A DNA stretch of 42,716 nucleotides, from positions 1 to 42,716 of the forward strand of contig CAIWTA010000141.1 in the NCBI GenBank assembly GCA_903915465.1, read 5' to 3'. The first letter of the stretch is position 1. Each line of letters starts with the position of its first letter. Position numbers and translations under genes: made by a program. Positions 25,643 through 35,611 of this stretch are shown one piece after another. The stretch comes from an uncultured Bacteroidales bacterium. GTDB taxonomy: Bacteria; Bacteroidota; Bacteroidia; Bacteroidales; FEN-979. The notes beneath the pieces are model-generated. The model was not told the DNA's origin. It did no database searches and saw nothing but the letters and a program-made list of their open reading frames with translations.

Positions 25643-27094
25643 TTATCCGTGTACAAAATACAGCATCTCCTTAATCGCCGGCTCTGCCAGATGCAAATAG
25701 AAACCCGGGAAGATCCCGATCCAGAAAACCATGATTACAAGAGGAATCATTGGCAACGCTTCAAGCCAGGTAAGGTCCTTCATGTTGGAGGTCAATTCTA
25801 CTGGTTCACCGAACATGGTTTGTTGATACATCCGTAACATATAAACCGCGCTCAAAATTATTGTTATTCCGGTAACTGCCGCAATCCAGTGATTATATTC
25901 AAAAATCCCAAGCAGAATTAAAAATTCCCCAATAAATCCATTGGTCATTGGCAAAGCGATGCTGCCAAGGAGGAAAATCATAAAGAAAACCGCAAGAAAT
26001 GGGGCTTTTAATGCAATTCCTCCCAACCGTGAAATCTCCGTGGTTTTTAAGCGGATTTCGATACGATCTATAATCATAAAAAGACCAACTATATTTATTC
26101 CGTGGGAGATCATCTGGATAACAACTCCATTGAGTCCTATTTCTGTCATTGTAAACACTCCTGCAGAAATAAGTCCGACATGGGCAATGGATGAATATGC
26201 GACAAGTCTTTTTAAATCTTTCTGCCTGATGGCGATGATCGATGCGTAAATAATCCCAACCACAGCAAGGATGATGATGATAAATCCCCAATTCTGCATC
26301 ACAATCGGACAAATTGGAAGCAAAAACCTGAGCAATCCATAAATCCCCATTTTCAGCATGATCCCTGCCAGGATCATTGTACCTCCGGAAGGTGCAACGG
26401 TGTATGTATCCGGTTGCCAGGTATGAAGCGGGAAAATAGGAATTTTAATGGCAAATGCCAGGAAAAATGCCAGGAAAATCCAGGCCTGTTCTTTCGAAGA
26501 TAATATAGCTGAAGTGAGAGAATGCAGGTCGAAGGAGTGCGGTAAAGGTGTCCTGAAAAACAAGTAGATCAGGCCGACCAGCATAAAAAGGCTTCCGGTA
26601 AATGTGTATATGAAAAATTTTAATGTAATCCTGATCCGGTCATTTCCACCCCAAATGGCGCAGATAAAATATGCCGGAATTAACGCCAACTCCCAGAAAA
26701 TGTAAAACAGCATGCCATCATAAGCAGAGAAAACGCCGATAAATGCCATTTCCATAAGCATTATCAGCCCGTATAATGCAGAAGGGTTGCGGTATCTGTG
26801 CTGAATGGTTGTAAGGATGATTAAAGGAATCAGAAAAGTAGTGAGCAGAACCAAAAGAAGGCTGATCCCATCCAGTCCAAACCGCAAACTGATTCCTAAA
26901 TTTTCGGCTGAACCAAGATAAAGTAATAGCTGGCAGTTACATTTTGTGGTAAAAAGAAAAAGGCCATAAGCTGAGATAAGGAATTGCGTCACACTTCCTG
27001 CAACGGCTATGATTTTAATCCATTTTTCAGTATTCAAAAGGAATAGGATCAGGGCGCAGATCAGTGGAAATATTATGAGCAATCCTGTTATCAT
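25643..27094 (-). CDS. nuoM: NADH-quinone oxidoreductase subunit M
   Basis: 483 residues, about 14 membrane helices; an antiporter-like proton-pumping subunit of complex I. Key signatures are the membrane Glu in YIFWELALIPAYFICAIWGG, the Lys/His-containing segment IKIPIFPLHTWQPDTYTVAP, and RLVAYSSIAHVGLISAGV. Starts 1 nt after the nuoL stop. Length is normal for the family. Confidence 0.98.
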   Translation of the reverse strand: MITGLLIIFPLICALILFLLNTEKWIKIIAVAGSVTQFLISAYGLFLFTTKCNCQLLLYLGSAENLGISLRFGLDGISLLLVLLTTFLIPLIILTTIQHRYRNPSALYGLIMLMEMAFIGVFSAYDGMLFYIFWELALIPAYFICAIWGGNDRIRITLKFFIYTFTGSLFMLVGLIYLFFRTPLPHSFDLHSLTSAILSSKEQAWIFLAFFLAFAIKIPIFPLHTWQPDTYTVAPSGGTMILAGIMLKMGIYGLLRFLLPICPIVMQNWGFIIIILAVVGIIYASIIAIRQKDLKRLVAYSSIAHVGLISAGVFTMTEIGLNGVVIQMISHGINIVGLFMIIDRIEIRLKTTEISRLGGIALKAPFLAVFFMIFLLGSIALPMTNGFIGEFLILLGIFEYNHWIAAVTGITIILSAVYMLRMYQQTMFGEPVELTSNMKDLTWLEALPMIPLVIMVFWIGIFPGFYLHLAEPAIKEMLYFVHG

Positions 27095-27095
27095 T

Positions 27096-29015
27096 TTATA
27101 TCAGCATTATGTTAAAAATCAGTATACCGATTATCCCTAAAACCATCACGAAAAGATAAAAACCAACATGCCCCGTTTGAAGAAAACGTAGAATATTCCC
27201 GACCCGGATAGCTAAATTTCCAATGCCATTGATGATCCGGTCTATGAATCTGACTTCAACCCATCGATAGAAGACATCTGAAAGGTACATTGTTGGTTTT
27301 ACAACCAGGATTTCATAAAGCTCATCAATAAAGAACTTATTCACTACCAGCCTTTTAATAAACGATTGTTCAACTTTCTTGTCTCCGGATAGTATCTGAT
27401 TTTTACCAAACATCGAATATGAGATCAAAATCACAATCAGGACAGTTGTCATGGTAAACCCGGCGAGTAATAATTCTGTAAGCTGATCCGGTAAGTGGGG
27501 TGAACTTTGCATGAGTGCCATTGAATCTGCGAAGACCGGGTTAAGGTAACTGCTTAGCCATGAAGAAATTCCGGTATATTCAGGCAAATCCATTAAACCC
27601 CCGGCAAACGAGAGGAAAGCAAGGATGACCATCGGAAAAATCATGGCAACCGAAGATTCATTTATTTGTTCGCGTTTTTCGTCTGATCCCCGAAAGGCAC
27701 CGGAAAATACAAGGAAGAGCATTCTAAACATATAGAACGAAGTCAAAACGACTCCAACAACAGCGAATGCCCACAGTATCAAACTATTTCCAAAGGCTGC
27801 ACTTAATATCTCATCTTTAGAAAAAAATCCGGCAAAAGGAGGAATTCCGGCAATTGAAATGGTTCCAATAAGGAACGTCCACCAGGTTTTGGGTAAATAC
27901 TTCCTCAAACCGCCCATTTTTCTGATATCCTGCTCTCCTTTCAGCGCATGAATCACACTTCCTGCACCAAGGAAGAGAAGGGCTTTAAAAAAAGCATGGG
28001 TGGTGAGATGGAACATGGCCCCGGTAAAGGCACCCAGTCCCAATGCCATGAACATATAACCCAACTGGCTGATCGTTGAATAAGCAAGGATCTTTTTTAT
28101 GTCATTTTGAAAAATTGCGACGATCCCTGCAAAAAGAGCAGTAAAAAGACCAACGAAAATGATTACCATCATCGTGGATGGAGCAAGGACATACAGGATG
28201 CTCGAACGTGCCACCATGTAAACACCGGCAGTCACCATCGTGGCTGCGTGGATTAATGCAGAAACCGGGGTCGGACCAGCCATGGCATCGGGGAGCCAGG
28301 TATATAGCGGGATTTGGGCACTTTTTCCCACAGCTCCAAGAAGCAGAAGTAATGTGATCGCGATCAGGATTCCACTACCGGCAGGAATATTTTTAGCCAG
28401 GTGAAATATTTTCAAAAAATCAAGGCTCCCGAAGGTTGTGAATAGGAAAAACATACCAAGAAGAAATCCAAGGTCGCCTATCCGGTTCATGATAAAGGCT
28501 TTTTTTGCTGCATTGTTAAAGTTGTGATCCTTATACCAAAAACCAATCAGCAGGTAAGAGCATAGCCCGACTCCTTCCCATCCAATGAACATGATTGCGT
28601 AATTGGAAGCCATGACAAGCAACAACATGGAAAAAACAAAAAGGTTCATATATGCAAAAAACCGGTTCTGCCCTTTGTCCTCTTTCATGTATCCTATCGA
28701 ATAAACATGAATAATAAAACCAACGCCTGTAATAATCAATAACATAATACAGGTTAACGGATCGACAAGAAGGTCGAAATTAAGGGTGATTCTGTTGATG
28801 GAAATCCAGGTAAAAAGGTGATGAATCTGTGGCCCGGTCAGGTGTTGCGTAAAGATGGTTGTAAAGACTGAAAGCAGAAAGGAGATCAGGATTGTTCCCG
28901 AGGCAATTATTGCAGTGATCCTTGGAGGAATAAGTTTAAACCCAAGACCTGAAAGTAAAAATCCGGCAAGAGGGAAACAAAGGATCAGAGCCAATATAAA
29001 TGTCATAATTACCAT
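27096..29015 (-). CDS. nuoL: NADH-quinone oxidoreductase subunit L
   Basis: 639 residues, the largest proton-pumping subunit of complex I. Antiporter core signatures are FIGWEGVGLCSYLLIGFWY (membrane Glu), KSAQIPLYTWLPDAMAGPTP, LIHAATMVTAGVYMVAR and KKILAYSTISQLGYM. The C-terminal part has the long amphipathic helix region that runs along the membrane arm. The start ATG 29015 overlaps the end of nuoK by 7 nt; an alternative ATG at 29006 follows the nuoK stop by 2 nt. Confidence 0.98.
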   Translation of the reverse strand: MVIMTFILALILCFPLAGFLLSGLGFKLIPPRITAIIASGTILISFLLSVFTTIFTQHLTGPQIHHLFTWISINRITLNFDLLVDPLTCIMLLIITGVGFIIHVYSIGYMKEDKGQNRFFAYMNLFVFSMLLLVMASNYAIMFIGWEGVGLCSYLLIGFWYKDHNFNNAAKKAFIMNRIGDLGFLLGMFFLFTTFGSLDFLKIFHLAKNIPAGSGILIAITLLLLLGAVGKSAQIPLYTWLPDAMAGPTPVSALIHAATMVTAGVYMVARSSILYVLAPSTMMVIIFVGLFTALFAGIVAIFQNDIKKILAYSTISQLGYMFMALGLGAFTGAMFHLTTHAFFKALLFLGAGSVIHALKGEQDIRKMGGLRKYLPKTWWTFLIGTISIAGIPPFAGFFSKDEILSAAFGNSLILWAFAVVGVVLTSFYMFRMLFLVFSGAFRGSDEKREQINESSVAMIFPMVILAFLSFAGGLMDLPEYTGISSWLSSYLNPVFADSMALMQSSPHLPDQLTELLLAGFTMTTVLIVILISYSMFGKNQILSGDKKVEQSFIKRLVVNKFFIDELYEILVVKPTMYLSDVFYRWVEVRFIDRIINGIGNLAIRVGNILRFLQTGHVGFYLFVMVLGIIGILIFNIMLI

Positions 29016-29338
29016 TTCAATTTATTCAGTACATCAATATCGATGGAACCTGTTGTTCGGTAGATCACGACAATGATGGACAATCCGATTGCCACTTCGG
29101 CTGCAGCCACGACCATAATAAAGAAGACGAAAATTTGCCCTGCCGGATCATTCATATATGCCGAGAAAGCCGCCAGCAACAGGTTAACTGAATTTATCAT
29201 CAACTCAATAGACATCAGGATTGTTAAAGCATTCCTTTTTATCAAAACACCTGTTACTCCAATACAAAACAGAATTGCACAAAAAACCAGGTAGAAGTTT
29301 ATTGGGATTATTTGCAAGTTTTGGGTGAAGGTTATCAT
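29009..29338 (-). CDS. nuoK: NADH-quinone oxidoreductase subunit K
   Basis: 109 residues, three membrane helices; part of the E-channel/antiporter interface of complex I. Conserved glutamates lie in ILMSIELMINSVNL and AAAEVAIGLSIIV, as expected for NuoK. Follows nuoJ by 35 bp and overlaps nuoL. Confidence 0.97.
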   Translation of the reverse strand: MITFTQNLQIIPINFYLVFCAILFCIGVTGVLIKRNALTILMSIELMINSVNLLLAAFSAYMNDPAGQIFVFFIMVVAAAEVAIGLSIIVVIYRTTGSIDIDVLNKLKW

Positions 29339-29373
29339 TCAGCTGTTTCTAATGTTTCGTACACCATATTTTG

Positions 29374-29877
29374 TTATATCTGTTCATTCTTTCCCAGGAG
29401 AACTGCTCCTACCATTGCTGTTAAGAACAGAATTGAGGACAATTCAAATGGAAGAAGGTATTCTTTGTAAAGCACCTTCCCGAGGTTTTTCACCAGGCCG
29501 ATCTGTGATAATGCAGGATCCTGGAATACGGCAAGATCATATCCCCGGAATATTCCTATAAAAACGATCATCAGCAGCCCACCGGTAAGGATAGCTATAA
29601 GTTTCACAAAGACAGGTTTAGGCGAATGTTCTTCAGTATTCAGGTTTAATAGCATCACTGTAAACAGGAACAGCACCATAATGGCGCCGGCATAAACAAT
29701 GATGTGAACTATTGCCAAGAACTGCGCATTTAACAGGATGTAATGTCCTGCAATGGAAAAGAATGTCAGTGTCAGATACAGGACACTGTGTATGGGTTTT
29801 TTTGATATTAACATCATAACAGCCGAGTAAATGGCCAATATCGAGAGGAAATAAAAAAGATAGCTTGAAAACGTCAT
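29374..29877 (-). CDS. nuoJ: NADH-quinone oxidoreductase subunit J
   Basis: 167 residues, five membrane helices. The conserved third helix is IVYAGAIMVLFLFTVMLLNL. Membrane-arm subunit of complex I next to NuoK and NuoH. The ATG overlaps the nuoI stop by 4 nt (ATGA), which suggests translational coupling. Confidence 0.97.
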   Translation of the reverse strand: MTFSSYLFYFLSILAIYSAVMMLISKKPIHSVLYLTLTFFSIAGHYILLNAQFLAIVHIIVYAGAIMVLFLFTVMLLNLNTEEHSPKPVFVKLIAILTGGLLMIVFIGIFRGYDLAVFQDPALSQIGLVKNLGKVLYKEYLLPFELSSILFLTAMVGAVLLGKNEQI

Positions 29878-30452
29878 TTTTTATTATGCCTAAGATTTAT
29901 TTCTTGTTTGAAAGCAAGCATTTCCGGTGTTTCGCGTTTTGAAACATCAATTCTATTTTGCGGATCGACAGGTTCAAGAAGATCTTGTTTTCCATAGATA
30001 AAATTCCCTCGTTCATAATCCGAAAAAACGAGTTTCTCTGTAAGGAAGATGGCTTCTTTCGGGCAGGCTTCTTCACAAAAGCCACAGAAAATGCAACGCA
30101 GCATATTGATTTCATAAACGGCAGCATATTTTTCTTCCCTGTATGAGTTTTCTTCCCCTGTTTTTCGTTCTGCAGCCATCATAGTTATTGCTTCTGCCGG
30201 ACAAGCCACTGCACAGAGACCGCATGCTGTGCAACGTTCACGTCCTTCATCATCCCGTTTAAGTACTTGCCTTCCACGATAAATGGCTGAAAATTCGCGC
30301 TTTACTTCAGGATAGCGGATAGTCGTTTTTTTTCTGAAAAGGTGACTAAACGTGATAATCATGCCACTGATGATGGCCGGGAGATAAATCTTCTCCCGGA
30401 AGCTCATTGTTTTGTCAGAGACTATTATCGATTTATTTGATATTCGCTGCAT
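29874..30452 (-). CDS. nuoI: NADH-quinone oxidoreductase subunit I (two 4Fe-4S clusters)
   Basis: 192 residues. Two ferredoxin motifs, CTACGLCAVACP (C74, C77, C80, C84) and CIFCGFCEEACP (C120, C123, C126, C130), each end in CP. They bind clusters N6a and N6b, which pass electrons to N2 in NuoB. An N-terminal amphipathic region (IISGMIITFSHLF) docks on the membrane arm. Follows nuoH by 51 bp. Confidence 0.97.
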   Translation of the reverse strand: MQRISNKSIIVSDKTMSFREKIYLPAIISGMIITFSHLFRKKTTIRYPEVKREFSAIYRGRQVLKRDDEGRERCTACGLCAVACPAEAITMMAAERKTGEENSYREEKYAAVYEINMLRCIFCGFCEEACPKEAIFLTEKLVFSDYERGNFIYGKQDLLEPVDPQNRIDVSKRETPEMLAFKQEINLRHNKK

Positions 30453-30503
30453 ATTTTTTTGTCAGACTCAAAAACCCGGGATATAATTCTAATTTGTAAT
30501 TAG

Positions 30504-31526
30504 TTATTTGTTTAGTAAAATCACCACACCTGTTACAACCATATTCAGGATTGCTAATGGGATCAATGTTTTCCAGCCTAAACGCATGAGCTGATCGTAC
30601 CGAAAGCGTGGCAAAGTCCATCGTACCCACATAAATACAAAACCAAAGAAAGTGATTTTGGTCATAAGGATAAAGAATCCTGCGATGGCAAGTATATTGG
30701 GAGAAAGCCCAAGCTGGTCTATGAAGGGAAAATTGTACCCGCCAAAAAATAGTGTTGCCATTACTGCTCCGGAGATGAACATGTTGATATATTCAGCAAA
30801 CAGGTAAAATCCAAGTTTCATGCTGCTATATTCCGTGTGATATCCACCAACAAGTTCAGTTTCACATTCAGGAAGGTCGAAAGGAGACCGGTTGGTTTCG
30901 GCAAATGCGCAAATCAAAAAAATCAGAAAGGCGAGTGGCTGGTACCAGATGTTCCAGTGAAAGCCTTTTTGCTGCGCTACAATGTCATTCAAACTAAGAG
31001 ACCCGGTCATCATCACGATTGAAATTATCGCTAAACTCATCGCCAACTCATAACTGATCATTTGTGATGAAGCGCGAATTGCTCCCAGCAATGAATATTT
31101 ATTATTGGAAGCCCATCCACCGATCATAATTCCATATACTCCGATGGAGACAATTGCAAAAACATAGAGTATCCCAATGTTAATGTCTGCCACCTGAAAC
31201 GGATACTCTTTGCCATTGATGAGAAAGCTCGGCCCCCAGGGAATAGCGGCACTCGTTAGCAGTGCAACAAGCATTGTCAACGAAGGTCCCAGAATATAGA
31301 GAAACTTATCCGCTGTATTTGGCATAAATTCCTCCTTAAAAAACAACTTAATCCCATCAGCCAATGGTTGAAACAATCCCCATGGCCCAGCGCGGTCAGG
31401 CCCCAGGCGATCCTGGAAAAAGCCGGCCATCTTGCGTTCAATCAGTGTAGAATACATTGCAACCAGTAAGCTGATGATCAGGATAACAGAAGCCAGGATG
31501 GTTTTATATATGATGTATATTGTCAT
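30504..31526 (-). CDS. nuoH: NADH-quinone oxidoreductase subunit H
   Basis: 340 residues, about 8 membrane helices. NuoH links the quinone site to the proton channels. Family signatures are ERKMAGFFQDRLGPDRAGPW, the acidic loop FAETNRSPFDLPECETELVG and EYSSMKLGFYLFAEY. Starts 19 bp after the nuoG stop. Confidence 0.98.
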   Translation of the reverse strand: MTIYIIYKTILASVILIISLLVAMYSTLIERKMAGFFQDRLGPDRAGPWGLFQPLADGIKLFFKEEFMPNTADKFLYILGPSLTMLVALLTSAAIPWGPSFLINGKEYPFQVADINIGILYVFAIVSIGVYGIMIGGWASNNKYSLLGAIRASSQMISYELAMSLAIISIVMMTGSLSLNDIVAQQKGFHWNIWYQPLAFLIFLICAFAETNRSPFDLPECETELVGGYHTEYSSMKLGFYLFAEYINMFISGAVMATLFFGGYNFPFIDQLGLSPNILAIAGFFILMTKITFFGFVFMWVRWTLPRFRYDQLMRLGWKTLIPLAILNMVVTGVVILLNK

Positions 31527-31545
31527 TTTAAATTTTCGCTTTCAA

Positions 31546-32514
31546 CTATTCCGTTTCTTCCATTATTTCTCCGATCGGATTTATTACTGAAGGTTTTATC
31601 ATATTCTCGTAATAGCTGGCAGAAATTACAGATTGTCGTTTTATTTTCCGCGGACCGTCAATGATCCAGTCAGAAAATTCCTTTTTCCCGAACCGGCATT
31701 CGTTACAAATAAACTCTTCCATTTCTCCAAACTGGTCTTTCCGCCCGGTGATCCGGTAGATTTCGTCACCAAACATCCAAGCAGTCACTCTTCCGGAACA
31801 TTTTGTACATTGGCGATGGGCGTCCATTGGCTTGAGGAACCACACCCGGCTTTTGAACCGAAAAGTCTTATCTGTAAGGGCTCCCACTGGACAAACGTCG
31901 ATCATATTTCCGGAAAAATCATTATCGATCACATTTTCAATGTAGGTACTTATTTCAGAACTGTCTCCCCTAAAGAGTATTCCATGCACACGTTTATCTG
32001 TGATCTGGTTTGCCACATAAATGCACCGGTAGCACAGAATGCACCGGTTCATGTGAAGTTTAATAAAAGGTCCGATATCGGTTGGGGGAAATTCCCTGCG
32101 ACTTTCAATGGTTCTGGTGTTTGCCATTCCATGGGAAAAACTGAGGTCCTGTAAGTCGCACTCACCGGCCTGGTCGCAGACAGGGCAGTCGAGCGGGTGA
32201 TTGATAAGGAGAAATTCCACAATTGCTTTTCGGGTTTCGATAACTTCGGGGGAGGTAATGTTCAGGACTTCCATGCCATCCTGAACGGGAGTGCTGCAGG
32301 AAGCAACGAGTTTGGGCATTGGCCTGGGATCTTTTGCAGATGACTTTGCAACTTTTACAAGACAGGTTCGGCATTTTCCTCCTGAACCAGCAAGTTTGGA
32401 ATAGTAGCACATTGCCGGTGGAACGATTTTCCCTCCGATTTTACGTGCCGCATTCAGGATGGTGGTACCTTCCTCGACTTCGATTGGAATATTATCTATT
32501 GTGACTTTTACCAT
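31546..32514 (-). CDS. nuoG: NADH-quinone oxidoreductase subunit G, short Fe-S-only form
   Basis: 322 residues, against roughly 700-900 for classical NuoG. A 2Fe-2S plant-type domain has C36, C48, C51 and C73 (cluster N1b). An HxxxCxxCx5C motif follows with H106, C110, C113 and C119 (N5), then C158, C161, C164 and C208 (N4). A further CTKC (C236, C239) and CNEC (C270, C273) pair sits where the N7 region begins, but the usual CxxCxxxC spacing is changed. The large molybdopterin-oxidoreductase-like domain is absent. nuoH follows after 19 bp, so this is not a local frameshift. I recall similarly short NuoG in Flavobacteriia. It carries electrons from NuoEF to NuoI. Confidence 0.93.
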   Translation of the reverse strand: MVKVTIDNIPIEVEEGTTILNAARKIGGKIVPPAMCYYSKLAGSGGKCRTCLVKVAKSSAKDPRPMPKLVASCSTPVQDGMEVLNITSPEVIETRKAIVEFLLINHPLDCPVCDQAGECDLQDLSFSHGMANTRTIESRREFPPTDIGPFIKLHMNRCILCYRCIYVANQITDKRVHGILFRGDSSEISTYIENVIDNDFSGNMIDVCPVGALTDKTFRFKSRVWFLKPMDAHRQCTKCSGRVTAWMFGDEIYRITGRKDQFGEMEEFICNECRFGKKEFSDWIIDGPRKIKRQSVISASYYENMIKPSVINPIGEIMEETE

Positions 32515-32516
32515 TT

Positions 32517-33872
32517 TTATCGATACTGGATATTGGATTCCTGGTTTTTGACCAATGCTCCATGATTTATTTTCCTGACAATTTCCGGGTGCTCCGCGTG
32601 GAATTCAAATTCCTGCCGGAAATGCCGGATTGCACTGGATACTGGCCATGCAGCAGCATCCCCAAGCGGGCAGATGGTTGTTCCTTCAATCTTTCCGGCG
32701 ATACTTGCCAACAAATCAATATCAGACATCTTCCCCAAACCGTGTTCCAGCCGGTTCAGAACTTTTTCCATCCAACCTGTTCCTTCACGGCACGGGGAGC
32801 ATTGTCCGCAGGATTCATGCTGATAAAACCGGGTAAAGTTCCAGGTATTCCTTACAATACACGCATCTTCATTATAGACAATAAATCCTCCGGATCCAAG
32901 CATAGATCCACTATCAAAGCCTCCATCGGCCAGGGATTCATAAGTCATCAAACGTTGCTGGCCACCGGCTGTTCGCAGAATCAGTTCTGCAGGTAAAATC
33001 GGCACAGACGATCCACCGGGAACGACAGCCTTCAAACGTTTACCGTCTTTTATTCCTCCACAGAATTCCTTAGAATAAATAAAATCTTCGACAGGAAGTC
33101 CAAGATCAATTTCGTAGACGCCTGGTTTATTGATGTTTCCGCACGCAGAGATCAATTTGGTGCCTGTACTTTTACCTTTCCCAATGGAAGCGTAAGCTTC
33201 TCCTCCCATCTCTATGATTGGACCAATGGCAGCGAGTGTCTCCACATTGTTAACCATTGTCGGACAACCGTATAATCCTTTGTATGCAGGGAAAGGAGGT
33301 TTTATGCGCGGGTTACCTCTCTTCCCTTCAAGCGATTCAAGCAGTGCGGTTTCTTCTCCACAGATATAGGCTCCGGCTCCCGGATGAACAAAAATATCAA
33401 GGGAATACCCGGTTCCGAGGATGTTTTTTCCCAGAAAATTTTGCTGATATGCTTCATTTATTGCTTTTTGAAGGATCCCAATGAGTGTTTTGAATTCTCC
33501 TCTTACATAAATATAGCATGTATTAGCTCCCAATGCAAAGCTTGAGATTATCAGACCTTCAAGGACAAGATGTGGAAGGAACTCCATTAAATAGCGGTCT
33601 TTGAATGTTCCGGGTTCACTTTCGTCGGCATTACAGATCAGAAAACGGGGATTGGTGCATTTTCTATCCAAAAAACTCCATTTGAGGCCCGTTGGAAAAC
33701 CCGCACCACCTCTGCCCCTTAAGCCTGACCGGGTAACTTCCTGCAATATTTCTGCCGGAGACATTTTTATTAGAGCTTTCTCTGCAGATCCATAGCCGCC
33801 ATGGTGGCGATATATGGAAAATTCGCGGATTCCCGGGATTCCGGCTTTCTCTAAAAGAATTTTTCTACCCAT
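32517..33872 (-). CDS. nuoF: NADH-quinone oxidoreductase subunit F (FMN, NADH-binding)
   Basis: 451 residues. The NADH-oxidising subunit with FMN and a 4Fe-4S cluster (N3). Glycine-rich NADH/FMN loop GRGGAGFP (53-60), FMN site GAGAYICGEETALLESLEG (165-183), and cluster ligands CGQCSPC (C355, C358, C361) with C401. Starts inside the end of nuoE (22-nt overlap). Its presence shows the complex accepts NADH directly, unlike the 11-subunit form. Confidence 0.98.
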   Translation of the reverse strand: MGRKILLEKAGIPGIREFSIYRHHGGYGSAEKALIKMSPAEILQEVTRSGLRGRGGAGFPTGLKWSFLDRKCTNPRFLICNADESEPGTFKDRYLMEFLPHLVLEGLIISSFALGANTCYIYVRGEFKTLIGILQKAINEAYQQNFLGKNILGTGYSLDIFVHPGAGAYICGEETALLESLEGKRGNPRIKPPFPAYKGLYGCPTMVNNVETLAAIGPIIEMGGEAYASIGKGKSTGTKLISACGNINKPGVYEIDLGLPVEDFIYSKEFCGGIKDGKRLKAVVPGGSSVPILPAELILRTAGGQQRLMTYESLADGGFDSGSMLGSGGFIVYNEDACIVRNTWNFTRFYQHESCGQCSPCREGTGWMEKVLNRLEHGLGKMSDIDLLASIAGKIEGTTICPLGDAAAWPVSSAIRHFRQEFEFHAEHPEIVRKINHGALVKNQESNIQYR

Positions 33873-34420
33873 CTTGATTGGGACACTTTTTTTTCGTTAG
33901 CCATTTCCCTGAGATTATCAAGGAGGATATCTATTTTTTCAGAAGTCAGGAATTCGTGAAATTCAGTATTTACCTGCATGACGGGAGCAGCGCCACATGC
34001 ACCGAGACATTCAACGGCGTTTATGGTGAAGAGACCGTCCGGAGTAGTTTCTCCTTCGTTGATATTCAATTTTTTTTTCAGGTAATCCAGAATCTGTTCT
34101 CCTCCACAGATTGCACATGGGCCGGTGCGGCACACATCAATCACAAATTTTCCAACCGGGTCAATGTTGAACATGGAGTAAAAAGTCGCCACTTCATATA
34201 CTTCGATGGATTGGATATTAAGGAGTGAGGCAATATAATCCATCAGATCAGCACTTAAGAAGCCTCCCAGCTCTTCCTGGGCAATATGTAAAACAGGAAG
34301 CAATGCTGATTTTTGCTGACCATCAGGGTAATGACTGATCAGTTCATGAATTTTCTCCAACGTTTCAGGCGAAAATGCTACAATTTTGTTTTCCGGTTTA
34401 TGTAATTTGTGACCTATCAT
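33851..34420 (-). CDS. nuoE: NADH-quinone oxidoreductase subunit E (2Fe-2S)
   Basis: 189 residues, thioredoxin-like 2Fe-2S protein. Ligands are C97 and C102 (CRTGPC) and C138 and C142 (CLGAC), carrying cluster N1a. The helical N-terminus has ALLPVLHIAQEELGGFL. Starts 18 bp after nuoD; its 3' end overlaps nuoF by 22 nt. Confidence 0.98.
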   Translation of the reverse strand: MIGHKLHKPENKIVAFSPETLEKIHELISHYPDGQQKSALLPVLHIAQEELGGFLSADLMDYIASLLNIQSIEVYEVATFYSMFNIDPVGKFVIDVCRTGPCAICGGEQILDYLKKKLNINEGETTPDGLFTINAVECLGACGAAPVMQVNTEFHEFLTSEKIDILLDNLREMANEKKVSQSRWVEKFF

Positions 34421-34438
34421 TTTCCTTTTTAGATCCTG

Positions 34439-35611
34439 TTAAGCGTCAAGTTCTCCTGCAATCACGTTCATACTGCTCATGGTCAGAATGGCATCTGAAA
34501 GCACGCCTCCCTTGATCATTTCTGGCAGCGCCTGGTAATAGATGAAACACGGCCTTCGGAAATGCAGCCGATAAGGAGTTCTGCCACCATCACTTACGAG
34601 ATAAAATCCCAATTCTCCGTTCCCTCCTTCAACTGAATGATAAACTTCCCCACTTGGAATATCTACTTCACCCATAATGATTTTAAAATGCCAGATAAGT
34701 GCTTCCATGTTGTTGTACACGTCTTGTTTAGGAGGCAGATAAAATTCGGGAACATCCATGAAGTGTTTTCCTTCAGGGAGGTTGTCAATTGCGTTACGTA
34801 TTAATTTCAGGCTTTGCCAGATTTCCCCCTGCCGGACGCAAAACCTGTCGTATGTATCCCCGCTTGTTCCTATCGGAATCTGAAAATCAAAATCATCGTA
34901 TGAACAATACGGGCAGGTTACACGAACATCATAATCGATCCCGGCAGCTCTCAGGTTTGGCCCCGTGAATCCATAATTCATAGCTCTTTCAGCAGAGATG
35001 GGACCAACATTGATCGTCCTGTCCATAAAGATGCGGTTACGCATAAGCAATTTTTCAAACTCCTTTAAAACTTTTGGAAGATGGTCAAGGAATTTCCTGA
35101 TTTTATTTATTACGGAAAGACTGAAATCCCTTTCAAATCCGCCAATCCTTCCAAGGTTGGTGGTCAAACGGGCACCACATAATTCTTCATAAATTTCGTA
35201 AACCTTTTCTCTTTCCTGAAAAACATAAATAAACCCGGTCATGGCACCGCTGTCAACACCTATCACGCTGTTGCATATCAGGTGATCGGTTATCCTTGCC
35301 AGTTCCATGATGATGATCCGCATATAATCCACTCTCTTGGTGGCTTTAATTCCAAGAAGCTTTTCTACGGTGAGGTGCCACCCGATATTGTTGATCGGTG
35401 AGGAACAATAATTCAACCTGTCGGTCAGTGGAGTGATCTGGTAATACGGGCGTCTTTCTGCAATTTTTTCGAATGCACGATGTATGTATCCAATGGTTTG
35501 TTCGGTAGAAATGATCTTTTCGCCATCCAGGGTCAAAACATTCTGGAAAATGCCATGAGTAGCAGGATGCGTCGGGCCAAGGTTCAATATTGTATGTCTC
35601 GGTTCGTTCAT
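34439..35611 (-). CDS. nuoD: NADH-quinone oxidoreductase subunit D
   Basis: 390 residues. With NuoB it forms the quinone-reducing site; related to the large subunit of NiFe hydrogenases. Signatures are LGPTHPATHGIFQNVLTLDG, GYIHRAFEKIAERRPYYQ, DRLNYCSSPINN and the C-terminal VIAGELDA. Not fused to nuoC: the ATG overlaps the nuoC stop by 4 nt (ATGA). Confidence 0.98.
   Translation of the reverse strand: MNEPRHTILNLGPTHPATHGIFQNVLTLDGEKIISTEQTIGYIHRAFEKIAERRPYYQITPLTDRLNYCSSPINNIGWHLTVEKLLGIKATKRVDYMRIIIMELARITDHLICNSVIGVDSGAMTGFIYVFQEREKVYEIYEELCGARLTTNLGRIGGFERDFSLSVINKIRKFLDHLPKVLKEFEKLLMRNRIFMDRTINVGPISAERAMNYGFTGPNLRAAGIDYDVRVTCPYCSYDDFDFQIPIGTSGDTYDRFCVRQGEIWQSLKLIRNAIDNLPEGKHFMDVPEFYLPPKQDVYNNMEALIWHFKIIMGEVDIPSGEVYHSVEGGNGELGFYLVSDGGRTPYRLHFRRPCFIYYQALPEMIKGGVLSDAILTMSSMNVIAGELDA

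Noticed and set aside
31546-32514. Frameshifted or assembly-truncated nuoG
   Set aside because: nuoH starts 19 bp later, no further NuoG-like sequence is found in other frames, and short NuoG is known in the phylum as far as I recall.
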